64,000 nucleotides of DNA from Nesterenkonia ebinurensis (GTDB lineage Bacteria; Actinomycetota; Actinomycetes; Actinomycetales; Micrococcaceae). Positions within the stretch are counted from its first letter, which is position 1, and each line of letters starts with the position of its first letter. The stretch covers positions 248,001 through 312,000 of the forward strand of contig NZ_VWNF01000011.1 in NCBI RefSeq assembly GCF_008711175.1. Direction: 5' to 3'. Below, piece after piece: positions 42,395-50,324 of the stretch. The notes below the pieces were generated by a model. It searched no databases and had not been told where the DNA came from. It saw nothing but the letters and a program-made list of their open reading frames with translations. The position numbers were made by a program, and so were the translations under genes.

Positions 42395-44518
42395 TTACCT
42401 GCTCGACGGCCGGTGGTGGGCGGCCATATCTTCCAGCATCTGGTTGTAGGCCTCCAGCTCTGCATCGCCGGTCCGATCGGCCTCACGGTCCAGCCGTTTC
42501 ATCTCGCGCTTATCGTCCTTGGCCCATTGGATGCAGACGATCACGCCCAGCAGCACTGCCGGGATCTCACCCAGGCCCCACATCAGCTCCCCGCCGTTGT
42601 GCTGGTCGTCGATGGCCGGGAACCAGCCGTGGCCCATATTGCCGAACCAGTCTGCCTGGATCAGCGCTGAAGAGGACATCAGGGCCACCGCGAAGAACGC
42701 GTGGAAGACCATAGTGGCCAGCAGGATGATCACTCGCACAAAATGCGGCGGCCGGGAGGGCAGCGGATCCCGGCCGATGATCACCAGGGCGAAGATGTAC
42801 CCGGTGAGCAGGAAGTGCATAGTCATGAACACATGCCCCAAGTGGTACTCCAGGGCCAAGCCGAAGACCGGGGTGTAGTAGAACAGCAGGATCGAGCCGG
42901 CAAAGTTCACCGCGGCCACAATCGGATGGGTGACAATCCTGGACCAGGTGGAGTGCACCAGCCAGAGGATCCACTCCCTGAGCCCGCGGGTGCCGTCGCC
43001 ACGGGTGGGCAGGGCCCGCATGGCCAGGGTCACCGGTGAGCCCATCACTAAGAAGATCGGCGCCACCATGGTCAGGGTCATATGCTGGATCATGTGCCCG
43101 GAGAAGGTCACCATGCCGTAGACCGCCGGGCCGCCGGAGGTGACCCAGAACAGCACGGCCAGGCCGAAGAGCCAGGAGGCTGCGCGCATCACCGGCCAGC
43201 TGATGCCACGGGTCCGGACCTTCACGACGGCGCGGACGTACCAGATGGCCAGCAGCAGGATGATCGCCATCCAGAGCCAGTCGAAGCGCCACAGGCTGAA
43301 GAAGTTCGCCAGGCCGGGCTCCGGTGGAAGGTCGTAGCCGGTGATCAGCCGGGCGGGAGTAGCATCTGAGGGCAGCTCCTCCGGCACCGGCGGGGAGGTC
43401 CGCCCGAGCACCACGCTGATCCCGATCACCGCAGACATCACGGCGATCTCCACCAGAATGAGCTGCCAGAGCAGTTTTGAAGTTTTGAAGCTGCTCTGCT
43501 CTGGTTCTTTGGACACGACGCCGGAACCAGCACCGCTGCCGGCAAGCCGTGGGATGATCCAGCTGCGGTGGGCGAAGCCGATGCCAGCCAGCAGCAGGGT
43601 GGCCGTCGCCTTGGCCACCAGCATCAGCCCGTACTCGGTGCCGAAGAGGTCGCCGGGGCCGCTGACTCTCAGGTCTGCATTGATCACTCCGGAGGCCGCC
43701 ACGGTCACCAGGGCCAGTCCGGCCAGCACGGAGTACCGGCTCAGCAGGGTGCCCAGAATCTCGGGCCCACCCTGATCCTTGACGGAGAGGCTCTTCGCCG
43801 TGCGGGCGATCTCCGGGGCCAGCACGGCCAGCACGGCCAGCCCGCCGACCCAAATCACCACGCCGAGCAGGTGCAGGCCCAGGGAGTTCACCGCTGCGGT
43901 GTGGTCGTCCCCAGAGGCGGAGTGCCCCATCATGGCCATCGGCACGATCGCGCACAGCCCGAGCGCGCCGATGAGGCCTACCCCGGCCGGATGGCGGACT
44001 GCGGCCAGCAGGGTGGCGCAGGTTCCGGCGATCAGCACGATGGCCAGCCAGGCCTGACCGGTGGCGATGTTCAGCGCGTAGTCGAAGAAGCCCTGCGAGA
44101 AGGCCTGGTCCGCAGAGAGCCTCAGTCCGGCCAGGTCGGAGAAGGTCAGCACCAGCACCGCGATCGCTGCCACGGTCCACACCACGGCGGCGGTCATGGC
44201 GATCTGCAGCGCCCGACTGTAGAGCGGGTGCTCCTCCCCCGTGCTGCGGTCCTTGCGATCGCGCGGACCGGTGCGGGAAGGAATCGCGACAGCAGCGAGA
44301 ATGGCGGCGGCCACGACAACGGCCATGGCCAGGTGATGGATGTACCGCGCAGCTGGCAGGCCCCAGCGGGTCAGCACGCCGGAGTCGGAGATGGCTCCGG
44401 CCTCTCCCACGCCGGTCAGCACGCCGGCGACGATCAGGGCCAGCAGCCCGGTGCAGAGGGCTGCGGCGGTCAGCGGCAGCGGGGCCGCCCAGAGCCGCTC
44501 AGTTCTGGTCGGGGTCAT
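42395..44518 (-). CDS. CopD/CtaG fusion membrane protein
   Basis: 707 residues. The N-terminal ~400 residues hold the CopD-type copper-import domain with multiple helices (GGLAVLAVLAPEIART; INADLRVSGPGDL), and the C-terminal ~280 the CtaG_caa3 domain (FSGHMIQHMTLTMVAPIFLVMGSP; ALEYHLGHVFMTMHFLLTGY), with His residues placed for copper. Supplies copper for cytochrome oxidase assembly or resistance. Start ATG 44518 (MTPTRTERLWAAP) overlaps the upstream small gene by 20 bp. The central linker GSGAGSGVVSKEPEQS holds an ACGACGCC word. Confidence 0.85.
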   Translation of the reverse strand: MTPTRTERLWAAPLPLTAAALCTGLLALIVAGVLTGVGEAGAISDSGVLTRWGLPAARYIHHLAMAVVVAAAILAAVAIPSRTGPRDRKDRSTGEEHPLYSRALQIAMTAAVVWTVAAIAVLVLTFSDLAGLRLSADQAFSQGFFDYALNIATGQAWLAIVLIAGTCATLLAAVRHPAGVGLIGALGLCAIVPMAMMGHSASGDDHTAAVNSLGLHLLGVVIWVGGLAVLAVLAPEIARTAKSLSVKDQGGPEILGTLLSRYSVLAGLALVTVAASGVINADLRVSGPGDLFGTEYGLMLVAKATATLLLAGIGFAHRSWIIPRLAGSGAGSGVVSKEPEQSSFKTSKLLWQLILVEIAVMSAVIGISVVLGRTSPPVPEELPSDATPARLITGYDLPPEPGLANFFSLWRFDWLWMAIILLLAIWYVRAVVKVRTRGISWPVMRAASWLFGLAVLFWVTSGGPAVYGMVTFSGHMIQHMTLTMVAPIFLVMGSPVTLAMRALPTRGDGTRGLREWILWLVHSTWSRIVTHPIVAAVNFAGSILLFYYTPVFGLALEYHLGHVFMTMHFLLTGYIFALVIIGRDPLPSRPPHFVRVIILLATMVFHAFFAVALMSSSALIQADWFGNMGHGWFPAIDDQHNGGELMWGLGEIPAVLLGVIVCIQWAKDDKREMKRLDREADRTGDAELEAYNQMLEDMAAHHRPSSR

Positions 44519-44696
44519 CCGGGGTGTCTTCGTCGCGGCGCCACTGCTCAGACTGTTTGAGCTTCTTCCACATGATGACCAGCACCAGGGCCACCACCAC
44601 GAACGCTCCGGCGGCGAAGAGGATCGGTGCCCAGCCGGGTGCGTCGACCTCAAGGGCGGGTTCAGCGTGCAACAGCTGCAGTACGGACCAGGACAT
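44499..44696 (-). CDS. Small single-pass membrane protein upstream of CopD-CtaG
   Basis: 65 residues: an N-terminal amphipathic MSWSVLQLLHAEPALEVDAPGW, one helix ILFAAGAFVVVALVLVIMW, then charged KKLKQSEQWRRDEDTPDDPDQN. It overlaps the next gene by 20 bp and is therefore cotranscribed. Possibly a small partner in copper delivery to the oxidase; function unknown. Confidence 0.6.
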   Translation of the reverse strand: MSWSVLQLLHAEPALEVDAPGWAPILFAAGAFVVVALVLVIMWKKLKQSEQWRRDEDTPDDPDQN

Positions 44697-44710
44697 AGGG
44701 AAATTCTACG

Positions 44711-44760
44711 CCCGATTGAGTCGAATGCAGCGCGCTGAGCATGCTCAGGTGCGGTTGGGG
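44711..44760. repeat. Possible repeat beta fragment
   Basis: CCCGATTGAGTCGAATGCAGCG at the start resembles the beginning of repeat beta at 57651 and 4574; further similarity is weak. It lies in the promoter region of the copD-ctaG transcript. Confidence 0.35.
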
Positions 44761-44802
44761 CCGCTGAAGGACGAGAAGACGCTGGAAGTCTTCTACAACT
44801 GA

Positions 44803-44862
44803 TAGAAAAACAACGACGCCGCCTGCATCTCCCTCCAGGTGGAGGTGAGCAGGCGGCGTCGT
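44803..44862 (-). terminator. Terminator of hup containing paired ACGACGCC words
   Basis: Perfect 14-bp arms ACGACGCCGCCTGC (44813-44826) and complement (44849-44862) enclosing a second small stem. On the minus strand the stem is followed by TTGTTTTTCT, a good T-run. It is 85 nt past the hup stop. Confidence 0.8.
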
Positions 44863-44946
44863 AATGTGTCAGTCAGTGAGATCTGCTCAGGTTCGCGCTC
44901 GGCCCTCCGCAGTTATAAGGAACTGCGAGGAACCTGCGCTGAGCGC

Positions 44947-45231
44947 TCACTTGCCGGAGGCAGCAGCCTTCAGCTTGGAGCCGGCGGAGAGCTTCACGGA
45001 GTAGCCTGCCGGAATCTGGATGGTCTCGCCGGTCTGCGGGTTGCGGCCGGTGCGGGCGGCACGCTCGGTGCGCTCCACGGACAGCCAGCCGGGGATGGAG
45101 ACCTTCTCACCCTTGGAGACCTGCTCGGTGAAGACCTCGAAGACGGCGTCGAGCACGCCGTTGACGGCGGCCTGTGAGTTGCCGGACTTCTCTGCGACGG
45201 CTGCGACGAGTTCGCTGCGGTTCAGTGCCAT
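44947..45231 (-). CDS. hup: DNA-binding protein HU
   Basis: Histone-like nucleoid protein, 94 residues from ATG 45231 (MALNRSELVAAVAEKSGNSQ), preceded by AGGAGG at 8 nt. The bihelical N-terminus and the DNA-binding arm (ERAARTGRNPQTGETIQIPA) are complete; the C-terminus ends KLKAAASGK without the long Lys/Ala tail of mycobacterial HU. A clear terminator follows. Confidence 0.95.
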   Translation of the reverse strand: MALNRSELVAAVAEKSGNSQAAVNGVLDAVFEVFTEQVSKGEKVSIPGWLSVERTERAARTGRNPQTGETIQIPAGYSVKLSAGSKLKAAASGK

Positions 45232-45411
45232 GTGTATGTCCTCCTGGACTGATTCATTTGCTGTCCCATGGGGCCGAACTTCCGCGTCATTCCGCGGATC
45301 GCGGCCTTTCTTGGGCTTCCAGTCTGGCAACTTACCACGCGTGCAGGCTCAAACCGGCATAGAACCGCGGTTTTGGGGCGTGTTTCCAGGGTTTTCGCCT
45401 GATAGCGGACG

Positions 45412-45444
45412 AAAAAGTGGGGCCTCCCAAACGGGAGACCCCAC
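45412..45444 (-). terminator. Terminator of the rpmB-rpmG-rpsN operon
   Basis: Stem GTGGGG(T)CTCCC / GGGAGGCCCCAC (45417-45444) with a 4-nt loop, followed on the minus strand by TTTTT (45416-45412). Canonical Rho-independent terminator. Confidence 0.85.
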
Positions 45445-45465
45445 TCAATCAGCCTATTACTCGCC

Positions 45466-45483
45466 TACCAAGAGGACTTGGTA
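45466..45483. repeat. Second copy of the rpsN 3' end
   Basis: On the minus strand reads ACC AAG TCC TCT TGG TAG (TKSSW-stop), repeating the last codons of rpsN at 45556-45573, where the stop is TGA. The 16-bp block ACCAAGAGGACTTGGT is identical in both, 91 bp apart, and itself palindromic. The ~70 bp between is unrelated to S14. Confidence 0.6.
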
Positions 45484-45555
45484 ACGTTGGCACCCATCCC
45501 CTGCCACAGCATCAGCTGCGGCAGGACCATACGCTGGATGCTCTCTTACCAGGAA

Positions 45556-45861
45556 TCACCAAGAGGACTTGGTGATTCCTGGCAGCTCGCCGCGGTGGGC
45601 CATATCGCGGAAACGGATGCGGGAGATGCCGAACTTCTGGAAGGTGCCGCGCGGGCGACCGTCAATCGAGTCGCGGTTACGCACACGCACCGGGGAGGCG
45701 TCACGGGGAAGCTTCTGCAAACCCACCCGCGCTGCCTCACGGTCCTCGTCAGAGGCGTTGGGATCAACCAGGGTCTTCTTCAGCTGGGCGCGCTTCTCGG
45801 CATAGCGATCAACGATAACCTTGCGCTGCTCGTTCTTTGCGATCTTGGACTTCTTGGCCAT
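45556..45861 (-). CDS. rpsN: 30S ribosomal protein S14 (zinc-free form)
   Basis: 101 residues, the long type without the CxxC zinc motif: [21 protein letters not shown] ... [39 protein letters not shown]. It begins 2 bp after the L33 stop. A second copy of its final codons lies downstream. In some Micrococcaceae I recall that S14 is missing from the main ribosomal operon and encoded here, so this may be the only copy. Confidence 0.95.
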   Translation of the reverse strand: MAKKSKIAKNEQRKVIVDRYAEKRAQLKKTLVDPNASDEDREAARVGLQKLPRDASPVRVRNRDSIDGRPRGTFQKFGISRIRFRDMAHRGELPGITKSSW

Positions 45862-45863
45862 GA

Positions 45864-46031
45864 TCAGCGCTCCTCTCGGAAGTCGACGTGCTTACGGACA
45901 ACCGGGTCGTACTTCTTGAGCACAATGCGGTCGGGGTTGTTGCGGCGGTTCTTGCGGGTGACATAGGTGAAGCCCGTGCCGGCAGTCGACTTCAGCTTGA
46001 TGATGGGGCGTACGTCCTTTGCCTGTGCCAT
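45864..46031 (-). CDS. rpmG: 50S ribosomal protein L33 (zinc-free form)
   Basis: 55 residues, [20 protein letters not shown] ... [12 protein letters not shown], lacking the CxxC pairs of the zinc form. The start codon shares its A with the L28 stop (TAATG), so it is translationally coupled; the S14 gene follows after 2 bp. Confidence 0.95.
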   Translation of the reverse strand: MAQAKDVRPIIKLKSTAGTGFTYVTRKNRRNNPDRIVLKKYDPVVRKHVDFREER

Positions 46032-46267
46032 TAGAGCTTCTCACCCCGCTTGAGCATATCGGCCACGACTGCGTCGATTCCGCGCGCGTCAATGGTCTTA
46101 ATGCCCTTCACCGACAGGTTCAGGGTCACTTTGCGGCCCAGGGAAGGAACCCAATAGGTCTTCTTCTGGATGTTCGGGTCAAACCGGCGCTTGGTGCGGC
46201 GGTGCGAATGGGAGATCTGGTTGCCGAACTGCGGCCCCACTCCCGTCACCTGGCAACGTGCTGCCAT
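46031..46267 (-). CDS. rpmB: 50S ribosomal protein L28
   Basis: 78 residues from ATG 46267 ([20 protein letters not shown]), preceded by GAGGAG at 5 nt; a GTG two codons earlier lacks a ribosome-binding site. Contains the family block [20 protein letters not shown]. First gene of rpmB-rpmG-rpsN. A TGAAAAC-type sequence upstream is too weak to call a Zur box. Confidence 0.95.
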   Translation of the reverse strand: MAARCQVTGVGPQFGNQISHSHRRTKRRFDPNIQKKTYWVPSLGRKVTLNLSVKGIKTIDARGIDAVVADMLKRGEKL

Positions 46268-46659
46268 GATCACTCCTCTTATGGATGTTAGGTACTTTGA
46301 TGCTGTTTTCAGGTCGGGCGGCTGCCCGGTTTTCGGGTGTGCTGACGCCGACCCTATTTACCGCACCGGTACGAGGACGACCAGGCTGGGTGAGATCCAA
46401 CCGAAGCTGCCTGCGCACACGCGGGTAGCGTGGACGGTGCAAAAATTGATTGCGCCTCTAAGCCGTTTTCCGGTGCTGAACCCGCAGGCGGGCACAGCAC
46501 GGCCAAGCAGACAAAGATCAATCATAGCCGGAATCCCGCCGCTGCCGCAACACGGATCTGCCTCTTCAGAGTTTCAGTGGAGGTGTCGACGAGCATCGCG
46601 GCCCTCCTGCCCCATCCCAGCACGACCTGAGCGCATGTTTTCAACCAGGGCAGCTACTC
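46268..46659. other. Intergenic region between rpmB and the copper operon
   Basis: No supported gene on either strand. A short hairpin CGGGC-GGCT-GCCCG lies near 46315. The remainder has coding-like GC but no consistent frame and may be decayed sequence. Confidence 0.4.
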
Positions 46660-46712
46660 TTTACATCAGATACCCCTACCGGGTATAAGTAGATATACCC
46701 CCTTAGGGTATA
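46660..46712 (+). promoter_or_regulatory. Copper-operon promoter with two CsoR-type operators
   Basis: -35 TTTACA (46660-46665), 18-bp spacer, -10 TATAAG (46684-46689). Site 1 ATACCC-CTACC-GGGTAT (46670-46686) lies between -35 and -10; site 2 TATACCC-CCTTA-GGGTATA (46694-46712) covers the start region. Both match the GTATACCC...GGGTATAC class bound by CsoR, and csoR is in the operon. Confidence 0.8.
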
Positions 46713-46727
46713 GAGGTATAGAAAGGA

Positions 46728-46872
46728 GCAGGGGCACCAGCAGGCCGTCGAGATGTCGGACATCATCTTGAAAAGGACGATGTGAATCCTGGTGTTGCCG
46801 CCTTGGCAGAAGATATCCGGGCCCCAGCAGCCCGAGATCGAACAGATGGAAAGCCTGCTGGAGGATGTGTAG
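46728..46872 (+). pseudogene. Degenerate DUF305 gene
   Basis: Read across three frames it gives HQQAVEMSDIIL, DDVNPGVAALAEDIRA and QQPEIEQMESLLEDV-stop, the consecutive C-terminal motifs of DUF305 proteins (often metal-linked, secreted). At least two frameshifts and loss of the N-terminal half. It sits between the CsoR-controlled promoter and copB, so it was probably the operon's first gene. Confidence 0.7.
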
Positions 46873-46881
46873 GAACCCACC

Positions 46882-49056
46882 ATGACAGAACACCACCACG
46901 GCGACGATGCCGACTCAGGGCACCACCACCACAACACAGGAGTGATGCCCCCGAGCGAAGAAACCCACGACGACGGGCACAGCCACCACGGTCATGCGAT
47001 GCACCAGAAAGGACATGCAGACCACGACCATGCCGGGCATGGACATTCCGCGCACGGCGGGCACGGCCACAGCGGTCATGGGGATCACGCCGGGCAGTTC
47101 CGCCGGCTGTTCTGGATCATGCTGGTGCTGGCGGTGCCGGTGGTGTGGTTCAACGAGATGTTCGCCCACCTGATCGGCTACCACCTGCCCGAGGCGGACT
47201 GGGTCTGGTGGGTCTCCCCGATCCTGGGCACAGTGATCTACACCTGGGGCGGTTGGCCCTTCCTCACCGGAGCGGTCTCAGAGATTCGTTCCCGCAAGCC
47301 GGGGATGATGCTGCTGATCGGGCTGGCCATCACCGTGGCGTTCATCGCCTCCTGGGGTGCGAGCCTGCATCTGCTGGATCATGAGCTGAACTTCTGGTGG
47401 GAGCTTGCCCTGCTGGTGGTGATCATGCTGCTGGGCCACTGGATCGAGATGCGCTCCCTGGCTCGCACCAGCTCAGCCCTGGACTCCTTGGCTGCACTGC
47501 TGCCGGACGAGGCAGAGAAGGTCACCGATCATGGCGCGGAGAAAGTCGCACCGAATGAGCTGGCCCTCGATGATGTGGTGATCGTCCGACCGGGAGCCTC
47601 CGTGCCCGCCGACGGTGAAGTCATTGACGGCTCAGCCAGTATGGACGAGTCGATGGTCACCGGTGAATCCAAACCTGTCCGCCGCGAGGAAGGCGACCAT
47701 GTTGTTGCCGGAACTGTTGCCACTGACTCCGGCATCCGGGTACGGATCACCGCTACCGGAGACGACACCGCCTTAGCCGGTATCCAGCGTCTAGTCGCCG
47801 ACGCACAGGCGTCTTCATCCAGGGCGCAGCGGATCGCCGATACTGCCGCTGGCTGGTTGTTCTGGTTCGCCCTGGTCTCCGCGGTGATCACTGCCGCGAC
47901 CTGGATACTGCTGGGCATGCCTGATGCAGCAGTGGTGCGCACCATCACGGTGCTGGTGATCGCCTGCCCGCACGCCCTGGGATTGGCGATCCCGCTGGTG
48001 GTCTCCATCGCCACCGAACGTGCCGCCCGCGGTGGAGTGCTCATCAAAGACCGGCTCGCCCTGGAATCGATGCGCACCGTGGACGCGGTGCTGTTCGACA
48101 AGACCGGCACCCTCACCAAAGGAGAACCCACCGTCACAGGCATTGAACCCATCCACGGGTACACCGAAGATGAGGTCCTGGTCCTGGCCGCAGCCGCGGA
48201 GGCCGACAGCGAGCACCCGCTGGCCCGCGCCATCCTCGGCTCAGCAACCCACCGCAGCCTGGAGGTCCCTGCCGCCGGGGATTTCTCCTCCTCGCCAGCT
48301 GTGGGAGTCCGCGCCGCAGTCAACGGCACCGTGATCCAGGTCGGTGGCCCCTACATGCTCACCGAGCAGCGCCAAGACGAGCTTCCCATCGCCAAGCAAT
48401 GGCGGAACGAGGGCGCGATCATCCTGCACGTTTTAGCCGACGGTGAGGTGATCGGCGCACTGCGCCTGGCCGATGACATCCGTCCCGAATCCAAGGCAAC
48501 GGTAGAAGCCCTCCACGCCGTGGGCACCCAGGTGGTCATGATCACCGGGGACGCCCAAGCAGTCGCCGACACCGTCGCTGCCGAGCTGGGCATCGACCGA
48601 GTCTTCGCCGGGGTCCGCCCCGAGGACAAAGCCGCCAAAGTCCAAGAACTCCAACAGGAAGGACAGAAGGTGGCAATGGTCGGCGACGGCGTCAACGACG
48701 CCCCGGCCCTGGCTCAGGCCGATGTCGGCATCGCCATCGGCGCCGGCACCGATGTGGCCATCGGCTCCGCCGGGGTGATCCTGGCCAGCTCCGACCCGCG
48801 CTCAGTGCTCTCGGTCATCGACCTCTCCCGCTCCAGCTACCGGAAGATGAAGCAGAACCTCTGGTGGGCCGCCGGATACAACCTCGCCGCCGTCCCACTG
48901 GCCGCAGGCATCCTCGCACCCATCGGATTCGTCCTGCCCATGAGCATCGGCGCGATCCTGATGTCAGCCTCCACCGTGGTGGTGGCACTCAACGCCCAAC
49001 TGCTTCGCCGTCTGGACCTCCGTCCCGAAGTCTCAACCCGAAACCTCACCAACTAG
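46882..49056 (+). CDS. copB: Copper-translocating P-type ATPase CopB
   Basis: 724 residues, P1B-3 type exporter. The first ~70 residues are extraordinarily His-rich and replace the usual CxxC domain. Transmembrane CPH motif at 362-364 (ACPHALGLAIPLV), phosphorylation site Asp406 in DKTGTLT, hinge GDGVNDAPALAQADVGIA and eight predicted helices. ATG 46882 has AGGA upstream. It exports copper (or silver) from the cytoplasm. Cotranscribed with csoR 10 bp downstream. Confidence 0.92.
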   Translation: MTEHHHGDDADSGHHHHNTGVMPPSEETHDDGHSHHGHAMHQKGHADHDHAGHGHSAHGGHGHSGHGDHAGQFRRLFWIMLVLAVPVVWFNEMFAHLIGYHLPEADWVWWVSPILGTVIYTWGGWPFLTGAVSEIRSRKPGMMLLIGLAITVAFIASWGASLHLLDHELNFWWELALLVVIMLLGHWIEMRSLARTSSALDSLAALLPDEAEKVTDHGAEKVAPNELALDDVVIVRPGASVPADGEVIDGSASMDESMVTGESKPVRREEGDHVVAGTVATDSGIRVRITATGDDTALAGIQRLVADAQASSSRAQRIADTAAGWLFWFALVSAVITAATWILLGMPDAAVVRTITVLVIACPHALGLAIPLVVSIATERAARGGVLIKDRLALESMRTVDAVLFDKTGTLTKGEPTVTGIEPIHGYTEDEVLVLAAAAEADSEHPLARAILGSATHRSLEVPAAGDFSSSPAVGVRAAVNGTVIQVGGPYMLTEQRQDELPIAKQWRNEGAIILHVLADGEVIGALRLADDIRPESKATVEALHAVGTQVVMITGDAQAVADTVAAELGIDRVFAGVRPEDKAAKVQELQQEGQKVAMVGDGVNDAPALAQADVGIAIGAGTDVAIGSAGVILASSDPRSVLSVIDLSRSSYRKMKQNLWWAAGYNLAAVPLAAGILAPIGFVLPMSIGAILMSASTVVVALNAQLLRRLDLRPEVSTRNLTN

Positions 49057-49066
49057 GAGCCCCATC

Positions 49067-49369
49067 ATGTCCACCGAGGCACCCACCGCCCACGGTTACA
49101 TCAGCGACAAAGACCGCTACCTCGCACGGCTGAAACGCATCGAAGGCCAAGCCCGAGGCATCCACCGCATGGTCGAAGAAGACACCTACTGCATCGACAT
49201 CCTCACCCAAATCAGCGCGCTGACCTCCGCCCTGGAGAACGTCGCCCTGGGACTTCTGGACGATCACCTCAAGCACTGCGTCGCCCACTCAGCGTCAACC
49301 GGCGGCGCCACCGCCGACGAGAAGATCAACGAGGCCTCTGCGGCGATCGCTCGTCTTGTGAAGTCCTGA
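49067..49369 (+). CDS. csoR: Copper-sensing repressor CsoR
   Basis: 100 residues, DUF156/CsoR fold. The copper ligands are present with the spacing of the mycobacterial protein: Cys42, His67 and Cys71 (YCIDIL; DDHLKHC). Cu(I) binding releases the repressor from the two operators upstream of copB. Last gene of the operon, so it autoregulates. Confidence 0.92.
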   Translation: MSTEAPTAHGYISDKDRYLARLKRIEGQARGIHRMVEEDTYCIDILTQISALTSALENVALGLLDDHLKHCVAHSASTGGATADEKINEASAAIARLVKS

Positions 49370-49444
49370 GACCCGGAATGGCCGATGGATATGTGAGGCC
49401 GCTGCAACAGCCCCGGATACGCTAATTTCCCCTCAACACAGACA

Positions 49445-50311
49445 CTAGGCGCCGGTCCCCCATCGGATTAGTCCAGGAGACGATGTGATGTGGGGGAAGA
49501 CCTCTCGGACTGTCTTTTCGTCGTCGGTGTAGAAGAGGATCTCACTGACGGACTGGCCTGCCAGTTTGTGGTTCAAGGCAGCCAGTTCGGGGATTTCGTC
49601 CATTTCGAGCTTGATGTTGACCCGGGCAGCGACGACCATAATGAGTTTGCCATCGACACACGCTGCGGAGTTGGTGGAGCCTGGGTCGTCACGGAACTTC
49701 TGAGCTGATCTGATGTTCTCTACGGGGATGGCGATGTCGTGGAAGACGCTGAATCTGAGCCGCAGCCTGGAGTCGCTGATCGTGTGCGGGTAGACGATCA
49801 GGGAGGCGATGAACCCTACCAGCCATATCAGCCCCAGGACGCCGAGAACGAGTATCAGAGTGCGGATCCATCCCGGTGGCAACAGCATGTGGAGGGCGAT
49901 CGCCACAGCTCCGTCGACCACCGCGATTGCTGAGAGCATGTACACCAACGGGCTGGAGTACCTCAGGAGCTGTTCCCCGGCAGCGACGTCGCGGCGTCGT
50001 GTGATGAGCATCCCGATAGCACGCAGGAGCATGAAGTCCTGACGGAGATACCTCGCAACGGCCCGGGGGAAGAATTCTGATAAAGCAGCCTCCAACGCAA
50101 TCGGTAGATCCTGACCCGAGGATTTTGCCGCACGAACGGCCCTGGCTACCACGTAGAGCTCGAAAGCTACGAAGCCAAAGAGCGGCAGCCCTATCAACAG
50201 GACGATCTTCACCGCAGAGACTAAGTCGAGCGCCCCGGTGAAGATCAGGATGACTTCCACACTGATGACGACGAGGACTATCAGTACGAGACTCTTGCGC
50301 AGCCGTTTCAT
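49445..50311 (-). CDS. Membrane protein with a PH-like C-terminal domain
   Basis: 288 residues. Hydrophobic segments at ~8-27, ~33-52, ~118-140 and ~150-172, then a soluble part IVYPHTISDSRLRLRFSVFHDIAIPVENIRS, which resembles bacterial PH-like domains of short membrane proteins. Function unknown. 13 bp after the MerR gene, so in one transcript with it; the MerR protein probably controls it. Confidence 0.6.
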   Translation of the reverse strand: MKRLRKSLVLIVLVVISVEVILIFTGALDLVSAVKIVLLIGLPLFGFVAFELYVVARAVRAAKSSGQDLPIALEAALSEFFPRAVARYLRQDFMLLRAIGMLITRRRDVAAGEQLLRYSSPLVYMLSAIAVVDGAVAIALHMLLPPGWIRTLILVLGVLGLIWLVGFIASLIVYPHTISDSRLRLRFSVFHDIAIPVENIRSAQKFRDDPGSTNSAACVDGKLIMVVAARVNIKLEMDEIPELAALNHKLAGQSVSEILFYTDDEKTVREVFPHITSSPGLIRWGTGA

Positions 50312-50324
50312 GAGTCCGGCTCTT

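Noticed and set aside
46272-46330. Possible Zur box upstream of rpmB
   Set aside because: TGAAAACAGCATCA has only one half-site resembling the consensus and poor symmetry.
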